From: Pegoplata infirma
Lineage: Eukaryota > Arthropoda > Insecta > Diptera > Anthomyiidae
Assembly: GCA_963921195.1 (NCBI GenBank)
Contig: OY992540.1
Span: 63,062,844 to 63,126,843 of the forward strand
Direction: 5' to 3'
DNA: 64,000 bases
Numbering within the stretch: the stretch's first letter is position 1; the number at the start of each line of letters is the position of its first letter. Of the stretch, positions 20,601 to 35,600 are shown one piece after another. The position numbers and the translations under genes are program-made. Below the pieces are notes generated by a model that saw only the letters and a list, made by a program, of their open reading frames with translations, had not been told where the DNA came from and did not search any database.

Positions 20601-23600
20601 TACCCATCGTGCCACAGTCACTTGATACAAACATGTTTTTATATTTCTATATATAATATTTTATTTTTTTTCTACAAAAAAATAACCTACTTGTGTAGGT
20701 AAGAACTAATGATATATCATTAAAAAATACCAACAAAAAAAAAAAAAAATACTTACACAAATCATTAAAAATTTATAGAATAATCAGTAGTTTTTACTTA
20801 CAGAACAAAAATAAATGACTTTAAAAATTAAATGTTAATGAAAGTCTTTATTTTTTTTGTGTGTTATTTTAAAAACAAAATACAGAAGTAGTCATTAATA
20901 AAAACTGAACATTAAACAAATGTTTTTTCTTTTAAAAACGACTAAACGTAAATTTTTTTTAAAATAAACTACAAACAGTTAATTACATAATTTTTTAAGT
21001 GTACTCGAACATGCGATTTTAAGTTTGTTTTTTTTTCTGTAAGTACAGATCGAGCTCGGGCTCTAATTATATTTGTTTTAAGGGTTCAAGTTGAAAAAAT
21101 GCAGAAGAAAATTGAATTTCTAAAGATTATAGACATTTCCCATACTCCCATACCGGTTTCTAACACTCCAGTGTTATTATCAGTAGGATTTTAAATGTCG
21201 GTTTATCTTGTTAATGGAAATTGTATTTTGTATATGTGAATATTTATAGTTTCTACAGAATAAATTTTGACAGTTTCCAACACTACAATTCTATGTCTAG
21301 CATTCTCAACCTTACTTCATACTTTCTTTCAAATTTTTAGTCTCTTACATTATTTCGCAAGGGTTTTAAAATTTTCTTTATGCCTAAAATTATACTTTGA
21401 TAATTTTTATATTTTTTTATCTTTTTAAATTTCTGTTTTGTAAAAGAAGCCTAATTTTGGGCGCAAAGAAAAATTAAAAATCTCATGTTCGAGTAGAATA
21501 TTGACCGCTATCGGCTAGTAAAATAATTTCTTTCTTTCAATAAAAAAATTTCTCGAATTATTTTTTTCTAAAAAACAAATTAAAATTTTTGTTAAATTGC
21601 TTAATTACAAAAAAAAAAAAAAACAAGTAGAAAAGTTAAATTCGACTTGGCCGAATCTATGAATACCCTCCACAATGCCCATTTTAAGTGATAGTAAATT
21701 TTCTAACGTGAAAAAAAATAATAGTTTTGATTAGAAATATTTTATTTTGTGCAGAAAATTTTTTTTTAGTAATTTTTGGAAAAAAAAAATAATTTACTAT
21801 TTTTTTTTGAGTGTAAAATTTTTTTTGAGTGTAAAATTTTTTTCGAGTGTATTTTTTTTTGTTTTGGTATAAAAATATTTTTGAGTGACAAAAATACGTT
21901 GTAAAATATTTTTGTGACTTACCAATGTTTTTAAAACAGGTTTAACGGGTTTTCAACACGTGAATTTAAGGTGAAGCTAATCTGAAATTCACGGTTTTGC
22001 CAATAACTTTTGAACCACTGGACCGATTTGGCTGAAATTTAAATCGAACGGGACCAGAGGAACGACAAATATATATGCCACATTTCAGCATGCTAAGAAT
22101 TGCCGTTCGAAAGTTACCGTGTTTTTTATCTCGTAAATTCCAGAAAAACCCTTTACGAAATTCACTCATTTGCTTATAACTTTTGAACCACTGGACTGAT
22201 TTCGCTGGATTGCAATACCAACCTGACAAGGTAAATGTCCAACATATACGCCAAACTTCAGGAGCTTCCGTTAAGTCTTTCAAAAGTTAGCGTGTTTTCA
22301 ACAGACAGACGGACGGACGGACATCGTTAGATCGTCTTAAAATCGATCGAGGATCATGAATATATATACTTTATGGGGTCCTAGACCAATATTTCGAGGT
22401 GTTACAAATGGAATGACAAACTTATATATACCCTCTATCACTAGAGTGGAGGGTATAAAAACTATTTTAAAGAAATTTCTTCAAGTTCGTAAAGATATAT
22501 CTTTTGATAAATTTTTCTTTTGAATTTAAAACTAAATTTTTAAAGAAAAAATATTTTTTATTGAACATTTCTTCGAACTCAAAAAAAAGAAAAATATTTT
22601 TAGAAAATTTGTTTGGTTTCGAAAAATGCTTTTTTGTGAAACTAAAAAAAAAAAATTTCGGAGCCAAAATAAGTTTTTATAGAAAAAATCTTAGAAATCG
22701 AAAATATTATTTTTTTGGAATATTGGTTTCTATAGAAAAATTCATAAAAAAAACAAATCTTTTAAAACGAAAATTGTTTTTTATAGAAATTTTTTTCGAA
22801 TTCGAAATTAATTTTTATAGAAAATTTCTACGAGTTGAGAATAATTTTCAATATAAAATTTCTTTGAATTTCAAATAAATTCTAAAGAAAATTTATTTGA
22901 ATTTAGAGATAATTGCTTTGAATCCGAAAATAATTTTATAAAAAAAAAAATTCTTTTAATTTTAAAATAATTTCTATAGAAAAATATCTCGGAATTCAGA
23001 AACAATTCTCTACAGAACATTTCTTAGCAATTGAAAATAGTTTGAAATTTATTTTGAACTAGAATATAATTTTCTTTAGAAAGTTTCTTTGAATTTAAAA
23101 TAAGTTTATAAAGACAAATTTTTCGAACTAAAAAAAAGTTCGGAGAAAATTTTTGCGAACATGAGGTTCTATTTTAAAAATTTTCTTTAAATTCGAAAAA
23201 AAATTTGGAACTCGAAATTTATTTTCTATAGAGAATTTATTTTTTTTTATTTATGATTCTTTGCTTGGGAAATGTTCCGAAAAAAAAACTCGTTAACTTA
23301 AACTATTTCCTTTCATATTAAATAAAAAGTATACGCCCCTGTACTATAACATACTTTTCAATTTTCACACTTGTGCAAGTGACTGAATTATGATGTGCTT
23401 TAAACATATTATGACTCAATTTATGAGTAGATTGGAGTACCAAGTAAAAGTGCCATGAGGTCATATGCAGATTATGCATAAATTCAATACAGGCACAAGT
23501 AATATAAACCATATGACCTCAAAAGAATGCAACATGAAAAAAAATAAAGAAAAGAACATTTTTAAAAGAAAAAAATATGTATAAAATTAAATTCTAAAAT

Positions 23601-26600
23601 ATATAAAATTAAATTCTATAAAAAAAATCAAATATATTATGATTTCTCTTTAAACTGGTGTTCAACATATAGATTTAAATTTTCAATAGAAAAAATACGT
23701 TAACATTGCTTTTAACAAATTGTCTTGTTCCGTTTCCTTCTAAATTTTGTTTTCAAATTTTTATTTGTTGGAGTGTGAAAAAATCTGAAAACAAAAAATA
23801 ATAATTTCCTGTTAATTTGTATCATGTCTGTCTGTTTTTTTTTTTTTGCTTTTTATTTGTTTTCTTCTGTCATATTTGACTTATGTACAGATTTCAATTT
23901 TCCTCTCATTCCTATTTTCATTTTGTGTTATTTTTAGACATGTTTTTTTCTATTTGATTCTAATTAGTGCAAAAAAAATACTATGTTTAATTTAAAATTT
24001 AACCATTCATGAGAAAAAAAAGTTAATCATTCACTTTAGCAAACATATATAAATTCATGTTCCGACATGTTTAAAAAAAGGTATTTGTGGATGAATGTGT
24101 TTATTTATATTTTTTTTTAGTAAATTTTGAATATTAGGGCGATTAGTTGAAATACACTATTATGGATTTATTTAATCCTCGAAGTGGTGGCGGCTAATTC
24201 GACTGAAAATCGATCGAGGTTTAGAAATATATCTACTTACTTTATGGGGTTCTAGACCAAAAAAATCAGAAAAACAAATTCCCCTTCGAGGATTAGAAAA
24301 GTCGAAAAATGTATTTTTCAATAAATCGCCCTAATATGCAATCATGTTTAAGTTGGCCGCAAGGATTTACAAACATGTAAAACGATTTTTATAATTACTT
24401 TATGGTTTACCCTTATCATTGCTTAATTTAAGGTATAAACCAAATAGATTTTTTAAAAATAAATCTTTGAAACGCAAATACATAATTCCATTATTTAAAT
24501 ATTTTTTTAAATCGACTGTAAAAAATTTAAAAAATAAAAAATTTAAAGAAATCAAGTAAAAAAGTTAAATTCGGCCTTGCCGAATGTAGTGATACCCTCC
24601 ACAATTTCTAAAAGATTATTGCAAAATTTTTATTTAAAAGGAAATTACTTTTAAAAATTTTTTTTTTTTTTTTAAATTTCCTCGAAAAAAAATTTGGTAA
24701 AAATCCGCGATTTTTTTTTTGTCCAAAACTATGTTTGTACTTGTTTAAATACCATTTGGTGTTTAATTATGTTCACATAAGTCAACCAGCAGCCGAATTA
24801 AAGCATTTAGAATTTTTAGGTTATGTTGAATATTTAAAATTTTTGAGGTGTCCTTACATTTTCGTTCATAACTTTTGAACCGCTGAACCGATATCGCTCA
24901 AATGCAATACCAAACTTCTCGGGAGAACTTCCAATATATATGGACTTTTGTCATTAACTTTTAACGCTTGTGATATTTTACTAATTTCGCAATAACATTT
25001 TTATTTGTAAACTAGGTGGTACCTGTGAATGTAGATATGTTAAGGGAACCATAATGAGTAATTCTGCAAAGGCACAGCGCAAATAGTCTCATTATCTCAT
25101 GGTATGGAACGTGCAAAGTTGAAAATATAAAAAAATCGCTTGAAACTCTCATGAAATTTTTCGTTCAAAGTTCCATATTGTTGGGTGCGTTAAAGCTATT
25201 GTTCCAAATTTAATACCGTTTAATAAGTAGACTTGGGCAATTATTTGGTGAAGGTTCAGTGGATGTGTCATCAATAAGAAAAAAGTTACATGGACCTAAA
25301 TCTTTGATACCAATTTTTTTCAATTTTAAATTTTTCGAGGTTTTTTGATTGTAGCTTTTGGTGCAAACTGTAATTTTAAAATTCAAATACACTTGGTAAA
25401 AGCCCTTGTAAATATGCACAATCTGAGACTGATTCGAGTGATGTGCTCGCAATAGTTACGAAGCTGCAGCTCTCCAAAGATGGGAAGAAACAAGTAGAAA
25501 AGTTAAATTCGACTTTGCCGAATCTATGAATACCCTCCACAATGCATTTTTTTAAAGGGTAGAACATTTTTTAACGTGAAAAAAATTAACAATTTTGATT
25601 AGAAATATTTTATTTTGAGTAAAAAACTCTTTTTTTGTATTTTTTTTTTTTTTTCTTAAAGAAAAATTACTAATTTTTTTTTTGAGTGTAAACTTTTTTT
25701 CGAGTGTAATATTTTTTTTACTGTATAAATATTTCTGAGTGAATGCACGTACGTATGTACACAAAATATTCTCATTTTTGTAAAAAAAAAAAACAAAATT
25801 TTTTTTGTGTAAATTTTTTTTGAGTGTAAAATTTTTTTTGAGTGTAAAATTTTTTTCGGGTGTAATTTTTAAGTTACCAATGTTTTTAAAACTAAACAAG
25901 TTTAAAAAGCATTGCTTTAAAATTAAACAAGCTTGAAAAGCATTGTTTAGTTACCACCAATGCTTTTAAAACTTATAAAAACACGTGGCATTTTAGATGA
26001 AACAAATCTGAAATTCAGTGCTTTGCTTATTACTTTTGCACCACTGAACCGATTTTGCTGAAATTCAAAACCAAACAGCCTTGGGGAACGACAAATATAT
26101 ATGCTAAGCTTCATTCCCCTCAGAATTGTCTTTCGAAAGTTATAGTGGTTTTAATCTTGTAAATTCGAAAAATACCCTTGCCGAAATTTACTCTTTTGCT
26201 CATAACTTTTGAACCACTTGACCGATTTCGCTGGATTGCAATACCAACCTGACCCGGTAAATGGAGAACATATATGTCAAACTTCAGGAGCCTCCGTAAA
26301 GTCTTTCAAAAGTTAGCGTGTTTTCAACGGACAGACAGACAGACGGACGGACGGACGGACGGACATCGCTAGATCGACTTAAAATCGATCAAGGATCATG
26401 AATATATATACTTTATGGGGTCTTAGACCAATATTTCGATGTGTTACAAACGGAATGACAAACTTATATATACCCTCTATCACTAGAGTGGAGGGTATAA
26501 AAACGTGAATTTTTTAAAAAGTCTGTTTTTTGCGAGGCACACTCCCAGTTTTATTCCGAATGGTTCCGAATGCTTTGTGAACTTTATAATTTACCATTTC

Positions 26601-29600
26601 CCACTTAATTTACAAACGCACCCAAAAAATATTCAATTGCAAAAATTTTATGAACTTTTTAAATTTTTTGCAAAATTTAGATATTTTAGTTTTGCATTAT
26701 TTGACAGCCAAATGGGCATGGCTGAGAGTTGAACATGTAGAAACAATGGTGTGTGCAAATATAATAAATCATGGAAAGCAACATTGATCAAAAGTTAATA
26801 TTGGGGAATTCCGCGGTGTTTTTCAGTTTTCACTTTTTTGTAAGGCACATCCAGGCCGCTTATAGAAATTGGTCGGTGAAAGGTGCGTTTGGTAGTCCTT
26901 TTAATTCTCTATCTTCAATTAATTCGCACCCGAAAAAATTTAACGTTTAAGCGGTTTTTCGGTGGTTTTAAATTTTTGATACCTTTAAATTTAATGGTTA
27001 TATAAAATCTTACATTACTTAAATAAAGTAGAAAATAAATGTATTTTGATAGATTTTGACATGTCTTATTCAAATAATATTTCAAAATTATTCCATTGAT
27101 TTTTGCAGTCGCGAAAATCGCGAAAAATCGCTAAAAATTTTTATAACCTTGATAAAATTAGTAATAACGTTAAAATATTTCGTAATAACCTTAATATTAG
27201 CATTCTTAATCATACTTTGAATAGTTTCAATATTCAGTGAAGGACAACACTGTAAAATCAGACATTATTAAAAAAAAAAAAAAAAATCAAAATTATTAAA
27301 TTTTTTTTTCAAAAATGTTCTCTTTAAACCACATAATAATAGAATAATGGTGTTAACTAAGAATTTGTTGAGATTTTGTTAATGCATTTGGTAATATTTT
27401 TCTAAAAAAAAAATAAAACCGCTGGAAACATTTTTATTTCCAAGATATTGGAAAATGTGCCGAAAAAAAATTGGTTAAATGCAAATATCTCGATATTTAG
27501 CAAAGATTTTATGCATGTTTGAATATGTATTTCAGCTCTGGGTAAGCATAATACAAAATGGTACGTTTGGTTAACTTCGGATAAAAAATGTAATTTTGAC
27601 AATTTTTTTAAAAATTTTAACTTTAAACCGCCATAGTTTTGGGTGCGATCGCTCAAATTAATGCACGCGGACGGATTTGAATTACTTATTTATAATGTTA
27701 TTTACCTACAAAGTCTTATCAATGTGCCACGAAAAAAAATCGCAATTTTTTTTTTTTTTTAAATATTAAAAGTTAATGACAATTGCTCATACTATGTATA
27801 TAACAGTCACCTCTGTTTTGTATTTTAGACGTGATCACATTTTCTACAGACAGGCAGACATATAGACGAACAGACGGACATCACTAGAATGTCTTAGAAT
27901 CGATCGGGCATCATGAATATATATACTTTATGGGGTCCCAGACCGATATTTCGTTTAGTTACAAACGGAATGACAAACTTATATATACCCTCTAAGTGGA
28001 GGGTATAAAAAGTAAAAATTTTAAATCCAGTATTGAAAAAATTTTATTCGAAGCAAGTTTTTTTTTGTTTCACAAGAGCTCTGATTTAAATACTTCAAAA
28101 CAAGGATTTTTTAAAACATTTTTAAGAATCCTATCTGAAACTTAGTGTTTAGTCCGTTAACTACACCGCTCGGTTGTAATTCTGATGATAAACAGTAGTA
28201 GTCTCTGATCTTCTGATTCCAAATCTGTTCTCCAAATTTTCCCATGACATCTAGATTTTTAGTTATTCACGGTTGAACATGCGAGCATTGGCAATTTTTT
28301 TTGCATTATTTGAAAAATCTTTAAAAATTTTCTATGATACTTCAAACCGGAGCCAAAAACCTTCGATTTGTTGAGCGGTGCTATTTTTAAAATAATTTAA
28401 AATTTTTATTTATTTTTTATTTTTAAATTTAAAAAAACATTTAGGTGCTTTCGTTGGCTCATCGACCATACATAGTTTTGTTTAAGCTGCTTAACCACTT
28501 AAAACATTTTAACACTTAAATGCACTTGAATGTCTGCCACTTTAATAAAAAAACTAATTGAAACTTTATTTTTTTTTCTGCTACAGCTGTTGTAGTTATT
28601 TTTGCAAATGGTATTTTGTCAGTTTGTTTTCAGAAAGAAGATTTTATTTGTTGTTGTGGTTAATTATCAATTGTTAAACAGGACCTTTTATGTGAAAAGT
28701 TTTATTTAACAAATAAAAACAAAAAAAATATATATAAAATAAAATTAAAAATAAAAATTTATAAAAAAAAAACAAGTAGAAAAGTTAAATTCGACTTTGC
28801 CGAATCTATGAATACCCTCCACAATGCCTTTTTTTAAGAATAGTACATTTTGAACGTTAGAAAAGATTAACAATTTTGATTAGAAATATTTTATTTTGAG
28901 TAAAACATTATTTTTTGTCATTTAAAAGAAAAAGAAGAAAAATTACTAATTTTTTTTTTGAGTGTAAAACTTTTTTCGAGTGTAATGTTTTTTTGCTGTA
29001 AAAGTATTTCTGAGTGAATGCACTTACGTATACGTACATATATGTACACAAAATATTGACATTTTTGTTAAAAAAATAATTTTTTTTTGAGTGTAAATTT
29101 TTTTTTGTGTAAAATTTTTTTCGAGTGTAATTTTTAAGTTACCAATGCTTTCAAAACTAAACAAGTATAAAAAGCATTGCTTTAAAACTAAACAAGTTTG
29201 AAAAGCATTGCTAAGTTAACACCAATGCTTTTAAAACTTGTTTACTACGTGGCATTTAAGATGAACCCAATCTGAAATTCGGGGTTTTGCTTATACCTTT
29301 TGAACCACTAGACCGATTGAGCTGAAATTCAACACAAAACAGACCTGGGGAAAGATACAAGCCACGTTTCAGCAGCCTCATTATTGTCTTTCGAAAGTTA
29401 TCGTGTTTTCTATCTCGTAAATTCGCGAAAAACCCTTGCCGGACGGATGGACGGACGGACGGACTTAAAATCGATCAAAAGTCTTGAACATATATACTTT
29501 AGGGGGCCTAGACCAATATTTCGATGTGTTACAAACGGAATAACAAACTTATATATACCCTCTATCACTAGAGTGGAGGGTATAAAACGAATTAAACATT

Positions 29601-32600
29601 TTAATTTGTTGAAATATCAAGTGAAATATCAAGTGAAATATCAAGTGATACAATACAATGGCCCGTACCATAGAAAAATAAAAAGTCTATTTTAACAAAA
29701 GTTTTATTTTAAATTTCAAATTTTCTATACATTTTTTTTTAAATCGATTTTAAAAACAGAAACAATTTGTATGGAATTAAAATTAAAAACTCATTTTAAA
29801 TTTATTATATTTTCTTGTGGTAAGGCTGAATGTTTTTTCGTTTCTTTGGTGACGTTGAATGATTTGTTATTATGAAAAATCGTTTTAAGGAGTGAGATCA
29901 TAAAAATGTTAACACACATAAAGTTAAATAAAAAATAGACTACTGAATTTTAAGACTTCAAACCAAATTTTTATTAAATAAAATTTAATACAAAATCATA
30001 ACAAAAAAACCGCATGGAACTCTAACCACTACGAACAAAGTTATCCACTTTTTCCGGAAACCCTCCCATTAAGGCTTTTATGGTAGTTTCTGTCACCTTT
30101 TTAGAGCAGGTGGTCCATCTACGTTTGAAATCTTGCATGTCCTGGGAGACCTTTTTTGTGCCCTTTAATTCTTTTTTAACAAGAGCCCAATATCTCTCCA
30201 CTGGCCTGAGCTCCGGGCAGTTTGGTGGATTTGCCTCTCTTGGTACAAAAACCACATTATTATCATTATACCACTCCAGCGCTTTCTTGCTGTAGTGACA
30301 AGATGCTAAATCGGGCCAAAAGTAAGTGGATACATTGTGCTGACTCAAGAACGGAAGAAGTCTCTTCTGCAAACACTCCTTGATATAAATTTCGCTGTTT
30401 ATAGAGCCAGATGTCACAAATGACTGGCTTCTTTGGCCGCAGCTACATATGGCTTGCCATACTAGGAACTTTTTGGGGAATTTCGTTTGCTTTTTTGACC
30501 GAAATTTTTCCGCAACATTTCCTCGAACATCGGAAACATAAAATTCTTGACCAGGGAGCTGCGCAAAATCAGCCAGGACATAAGTTTCGTCGTCCATTAC
30601 ACAACAGTTGTATTTTTTTATAAAATTTGATTTCAATTTTCTAGCTCTGGTTTTGGCCTCCAAATTTTTAAAAGCGTTTCTATCGGGAACTTTTTGAACT
30701 TTGTAGGACTTTAGTCCCGCCTTACGTTTCACTTTACGTACAAAAAAGTCTGAGCATTGGGCTAACCGAGCTGTTTTTCTGCCAGATGTGTTAGGAGCTC
30801 TCTTAAGGATGCTTTTAACTTTATATGCCTTACCAATGTTACGATAACCAGTCGTTGTTCCTGTTCCCGGCTTCCTTTCAATTGTTAGGTGTTCCAGATA
30901 CCTTTTTACCACTTTTGAAACTGTTTGGCGGCATACATTAGTTTCTTTGGCAATTTTTTTGTATGTCCATGTTTGGTTTTGTTGAAAATATTTAATTATT
31001 TTTGAACGCACTTTTCTTTCATCGTCCATTGTGTAAAAAATTGCAAATTAAAACTCATGATGTAAATTAATTTATTAACTGACATATTTTTAAAATGTAA
31101 ACTGCCGAAAAAAAAAAAAATTTGGAAGCTTTACACCAAAGTTGTAGGCAAAAATGTGTGTTAACATTTTTATGATCTCACTCCTTAGGAACAAGCACTG
31201 CTAAACAATTTCTATAAGTTTCTTGTGAATGGAGATACTGCGTATGAGTGTTGTTTTATTTCATTATGTGAATTAAAAATTACTCATACGCATTAGTCAG
31301 TAATTTTTTGCATGCCCGGTGAAAAATTTTCATATTAAGGTTATTTTTGAATTTCAAAATCGTCGGAGTCGCAAAATTAGCCTTTCTGGGGCCAGTATTA
31401 ACACAACGAAATATTGGACCTGTAGGGTCCAATATTTGCTTAAAATATTAAAAAAAAAATAAAAAATTTAATTTATTCGGAACTTTCATATTTACAATCC
31501 AAAAATGATCCCAAAGACAGTGCCTTACAGACCTAATGTTTTTGTACACTCAAAAAAAAAAAAACTGGTAAAACGCCTAGTAAGATGCCTTGTAATCCCT
31601 TTCTACCAATATTTAACAATTTTCCTTGTTTTTTAACAAAAAATCTTGTACTTTGCTCAAACGAGAACTACAGTTTTATTAGTAATTTTACAAATTTATT
31701 TTCGTAATTGTATTCTTTGAAAGTTATTTTACAAAAAAAAAAAATTGTAATTTTACAACAAAGTTTTTATTACGAGGATTCTAGTTGATTTACAGAAAAA
31801 AACTGTTGCTTACAAAAATTATGTTATACGAGGATTTATGATGTTTTTTTTGTAAATTTTTTATTTTTTAAAAAATTTTCCAAGTCCCGGACAATTTTTT
31901 TTTTATTGAAAAATATTTAAAAAAGTTGACAAAATTTTGAAAAATTTATTACGAGGATTCTAGTTAATTTACAAAAAAAATCAGTTATTTTACAAAAATG
32001 ATTTTATTACGAGGATTTATGTTGTTTAACAAATTTTTTTTTTTGTAAATTTACCATTTTGGTTTGTTGGAAATCTACCTTTTTTTTTTAACATATTTAC
32101 CAATTTTTCTTGCAAGTTTACTATTTTTTTTTAATTTTTCCGGCTTTAAAACAATATTTTTACCAATAAAATTGTTATTTTACCAATTTTTGGCGCATTC
32201 AAAATTACGAGGAAATCCTCGTAATCTTTCGAGAATTTAACCTACCTCCTATTTTACGAGAATAGCCTCGTAAAATCACAAGATTTTTTAGTAACTTAAC
32301 AATTTTTTTTTTTTTTTTGAGTGTATGTTTGTATTAACTCCAAAGATTATAAAATTCGAAAAAAATTTTGTATTTAAAAATTTTTTTTAAAAAGACTTAA
32401 AAAATATAAAAAAATGTATGTCTTGCAATAATTTTTATGCGCTGAACACGAATATCAAACGATTTGTTTCGTTATATTGTTTTCGAGTTATCGCTTTTTC
32501 AAATTTGCTAAAAATGGCTGTTTTTTTCCAACAGTCAAAAAATAAAAAAAAAATTTTTTCCTTAACCCTTTCATCGAACTTGAGACAAACCAAATTAAGT

Positions 32601-35600
32601 TTAAATGAAAGCTTGTACACAGAAAAAAATTGAAACGAATTTCAATCAACAAAAACGCGGATTAAATCAATTTTTTGATTGAAATTCCTCCAATTAAAAA
32701 AATTGTTATACCAATCATCAAATTGTAGGTGATTGATTGAAATTTTTTTCAATCAAAATTTTTTCGATTTTAATCAAAAATTTAATCAATTTTTTATTTA
32801 AAGACAATCAAAATAATGATATATATAAGTTTGTCATTCCGTTTGCAACACCACGAAATATTGGTCTAGACCCCATAAAGTATATATATTCATGATCCTC
32901 GTTCGATTCTAAGACGATCTATCGATGTCCGTCCGTCCGTCCGTCCGTCTGTCCGTCTGTCTGTTGAAAACATCCAGCGAAATCGGTCCAGTGGTTCAAA
33001 AGTTATGAGCAAAATACTGAATTTCGGCAAGGGTTTTTCGTGAATTTACGAGGTAAAAAACACGATAACTTTCAAAAGGCAATTCTGAATGCATGCTGAA
33101 GCTTAGCGTATATATTTGCCGTTCCCCTGGCCTAGTTCGTATTTAATTTCAGCCGAATCGGTCTTATTAGCAATCGAAAGTTATTAGCAAAACCGTGAAT
33201 TTCAGATTAGCTTCACCTTAAATTCACGTGTTGAAAACCCGTTAAACATGTTTTAAAAACATTGGTAAGTCACAAAAATATTTTACAACATATTTTTGTC
33301 ACTCAAAAATATTTTTACACCAAAAAAAAAAAATCACTCGAAAAAAATTTTACACTAAAAAAAAAAAAATTAGTAAATATTTTTTTTTTTTTTTTCAAAA
33401 ATTACCTAAAAAAAAGTACACAAATTAAAATATTTCTAATCAAACATGTTTTTTTCACGTTACAAAATTTACTATCACTTAAAAAGGGCATTATGGAGGG
33501 TATTCATAGATTCGGCCAAGTCAAATTTAACTTTTCTACTTGTTAATTTTTTTTTTTAACTTCAGATGTTTATCTATCCACTCAAAAAAATTCAGACATG
33601 TGTTTTTCGGTTTTTTTTTATAACAACTTAGAAATTTGCTTGTATTTTCTTGTTTCAACGTAGCGAATGAGTATTAAATATTTTCATAAATATTACTCAA
33701 ACGCTATGTTGAAACAAGAAAATACAAGTAAATTATTAAACTGTTATGAAATTAAAAATTCAAATGTGATTTTCTCAAAAAAAAAAAAACGAAAAACGCA
33801 TGTTTGAATTTTTTTGTGTGGATAGTCAAATATCAAAACTTTAAAAAAATAAAAATTAAAAAAAAAAACAAAAGTGGCCGGATTTTCGATAATTTGGCTT
33901 TTTTAAAAAATGGAAAATTTCAGAACGGGTTCTGAAAATTAAAAAAAATTAATCGATAGACCATATAAAACTATACAATAATGTAAATTTTTGAGATAGT
34001 ATTAAAAAACAAAAAAAAAAAAATAAAAATCGGAAAAAAATTTCGGTTTGTATGAAAAAAAAAATATTTTTTGGGGCAAAATTTTAACCCCCGAAACGCA
34101 CGGGTTAATTTTGTCCGATTTGTTTAAAAATTTAAGCATAGAGTGTATTAACCAAAACAAACCATAATAGGCCCGGCGATCGACGAAATTCAATCAAGTT
34201 ATATTTCGTTCCATCGCTCGGTTTTAATATTGAGATTTAAAACAGTTAAGTGCAAGATTTTCTTAAGAAATATAGACAACCTATAAGAAGAATTAAAATT
34301 AAAAAATTAAAGAAAACATTTATCGTGTTTTCAAAATAAATTTTTGAAATTTAAAATAATATTTGAAACAAATAAATTTCAAGGCTCTATGAAATAAGGC
34401 CCCAATGAAATAAGACCCCAAACCAGAAATGAAATAACGCCCCATTTTTTGGGGCTTTATTTCATTATGAAACAACACCCCAAAAAATAAATGAAATAAG
34501 CCCCCAATGAAATGAAACAAAACCCCAAAGATAAAATGAAATAACGCCCCATTTTTGGGGCCTTATTTCATAATGAAATTAAGCCCCAATTTGAAAATGA
34601 AATAAGGCCCCAATTTAAAAACAAAAATAAGTATTAAGTCCGTTCGATAAGCTTATCTACTATTTCATTAAAAAATTAGTCCAAAATTTTTGGTAAATTA
34701 AAAATTTTACACATACAGACAAAGGACTCAATTTAAATCCAAAATATATTAAATCTGCTACAAACCGAAATGCACGCCGCGAGTGAACAAAAAATTCCGA
34801 ATACGTCTAAATAACTGCTTTTATTGGCCAGGGCGTGGCACATTGGATTGTTTAAGGTGTTAGCACAATGGACTTGGCGAAATTTTCTTCGATTTTGTAC
34901 AACCTACCGTCGTCGTTAATATATCTTTCATAACATTATAATATGATACTTGTTTTAAAAATATTTAAATGCATGTTGTGATGAAGGAAGCGCCGCAGAC
35001 GAAAAATTTTTACAACAGATTTTAACAAAAAATTAAAAAAAAATCGCGCGATTTTTTTTTAATTTTTTGTTAAAATCTGTTGTAAAAATTTTTCGCCTGC
35101 GGCGCTTCCTTCATCACCACATGCATTTAAATATTTTTAAAACATGCATCATATTATTTCATCAGTAATTAAATAGAATCCTAGAAATGCCCAAGGATAT
35201 AACCAGTTTTAATTCCTTTTCGAGGTTTGTAAATATATTAAAGACAAAATTTATTATTGATTAAGTTCTGAGAAAAAAATTTTAAATTAATATAGAGGTT
35301 TAAATTCATATTCGTAAGATGTTTCTCATCCGATCTTACAGCGAAATTTATAAAATACTTATCGCAGATTCAGTAGGCGCGTTAGAAATTGCACTAATCT
35401 TTTTAAGTTCATTTTTTGTAGCTTCTGTAGTAATTTCATTTCATTTTGGACTTATTTCTGTGTAAATTATTTCATTAGCAGTCTTTTTCATTGCGTCGTT
35501 GGCTTCCACAGATTTCAGAGAAAATGAAATAACACCCCAAAATATTATTTGGGGCCTTATTTCATTCCTAAAATTTAGGGACTTATTTCATAATGAAATA

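Noticed and set aside
21966..22283. 105-codon frame on the minus strand, related frame at 10394-10654
   Set aside because: Part of the M-family repeat; stop codons and indels differ between copies.
22504..22878. 124-codon open frame
   Set aside because: Lys/Phe/Asn-rich translation of a degenerate AT repeat, with a similar frame on the other strand; no domain is recognised.
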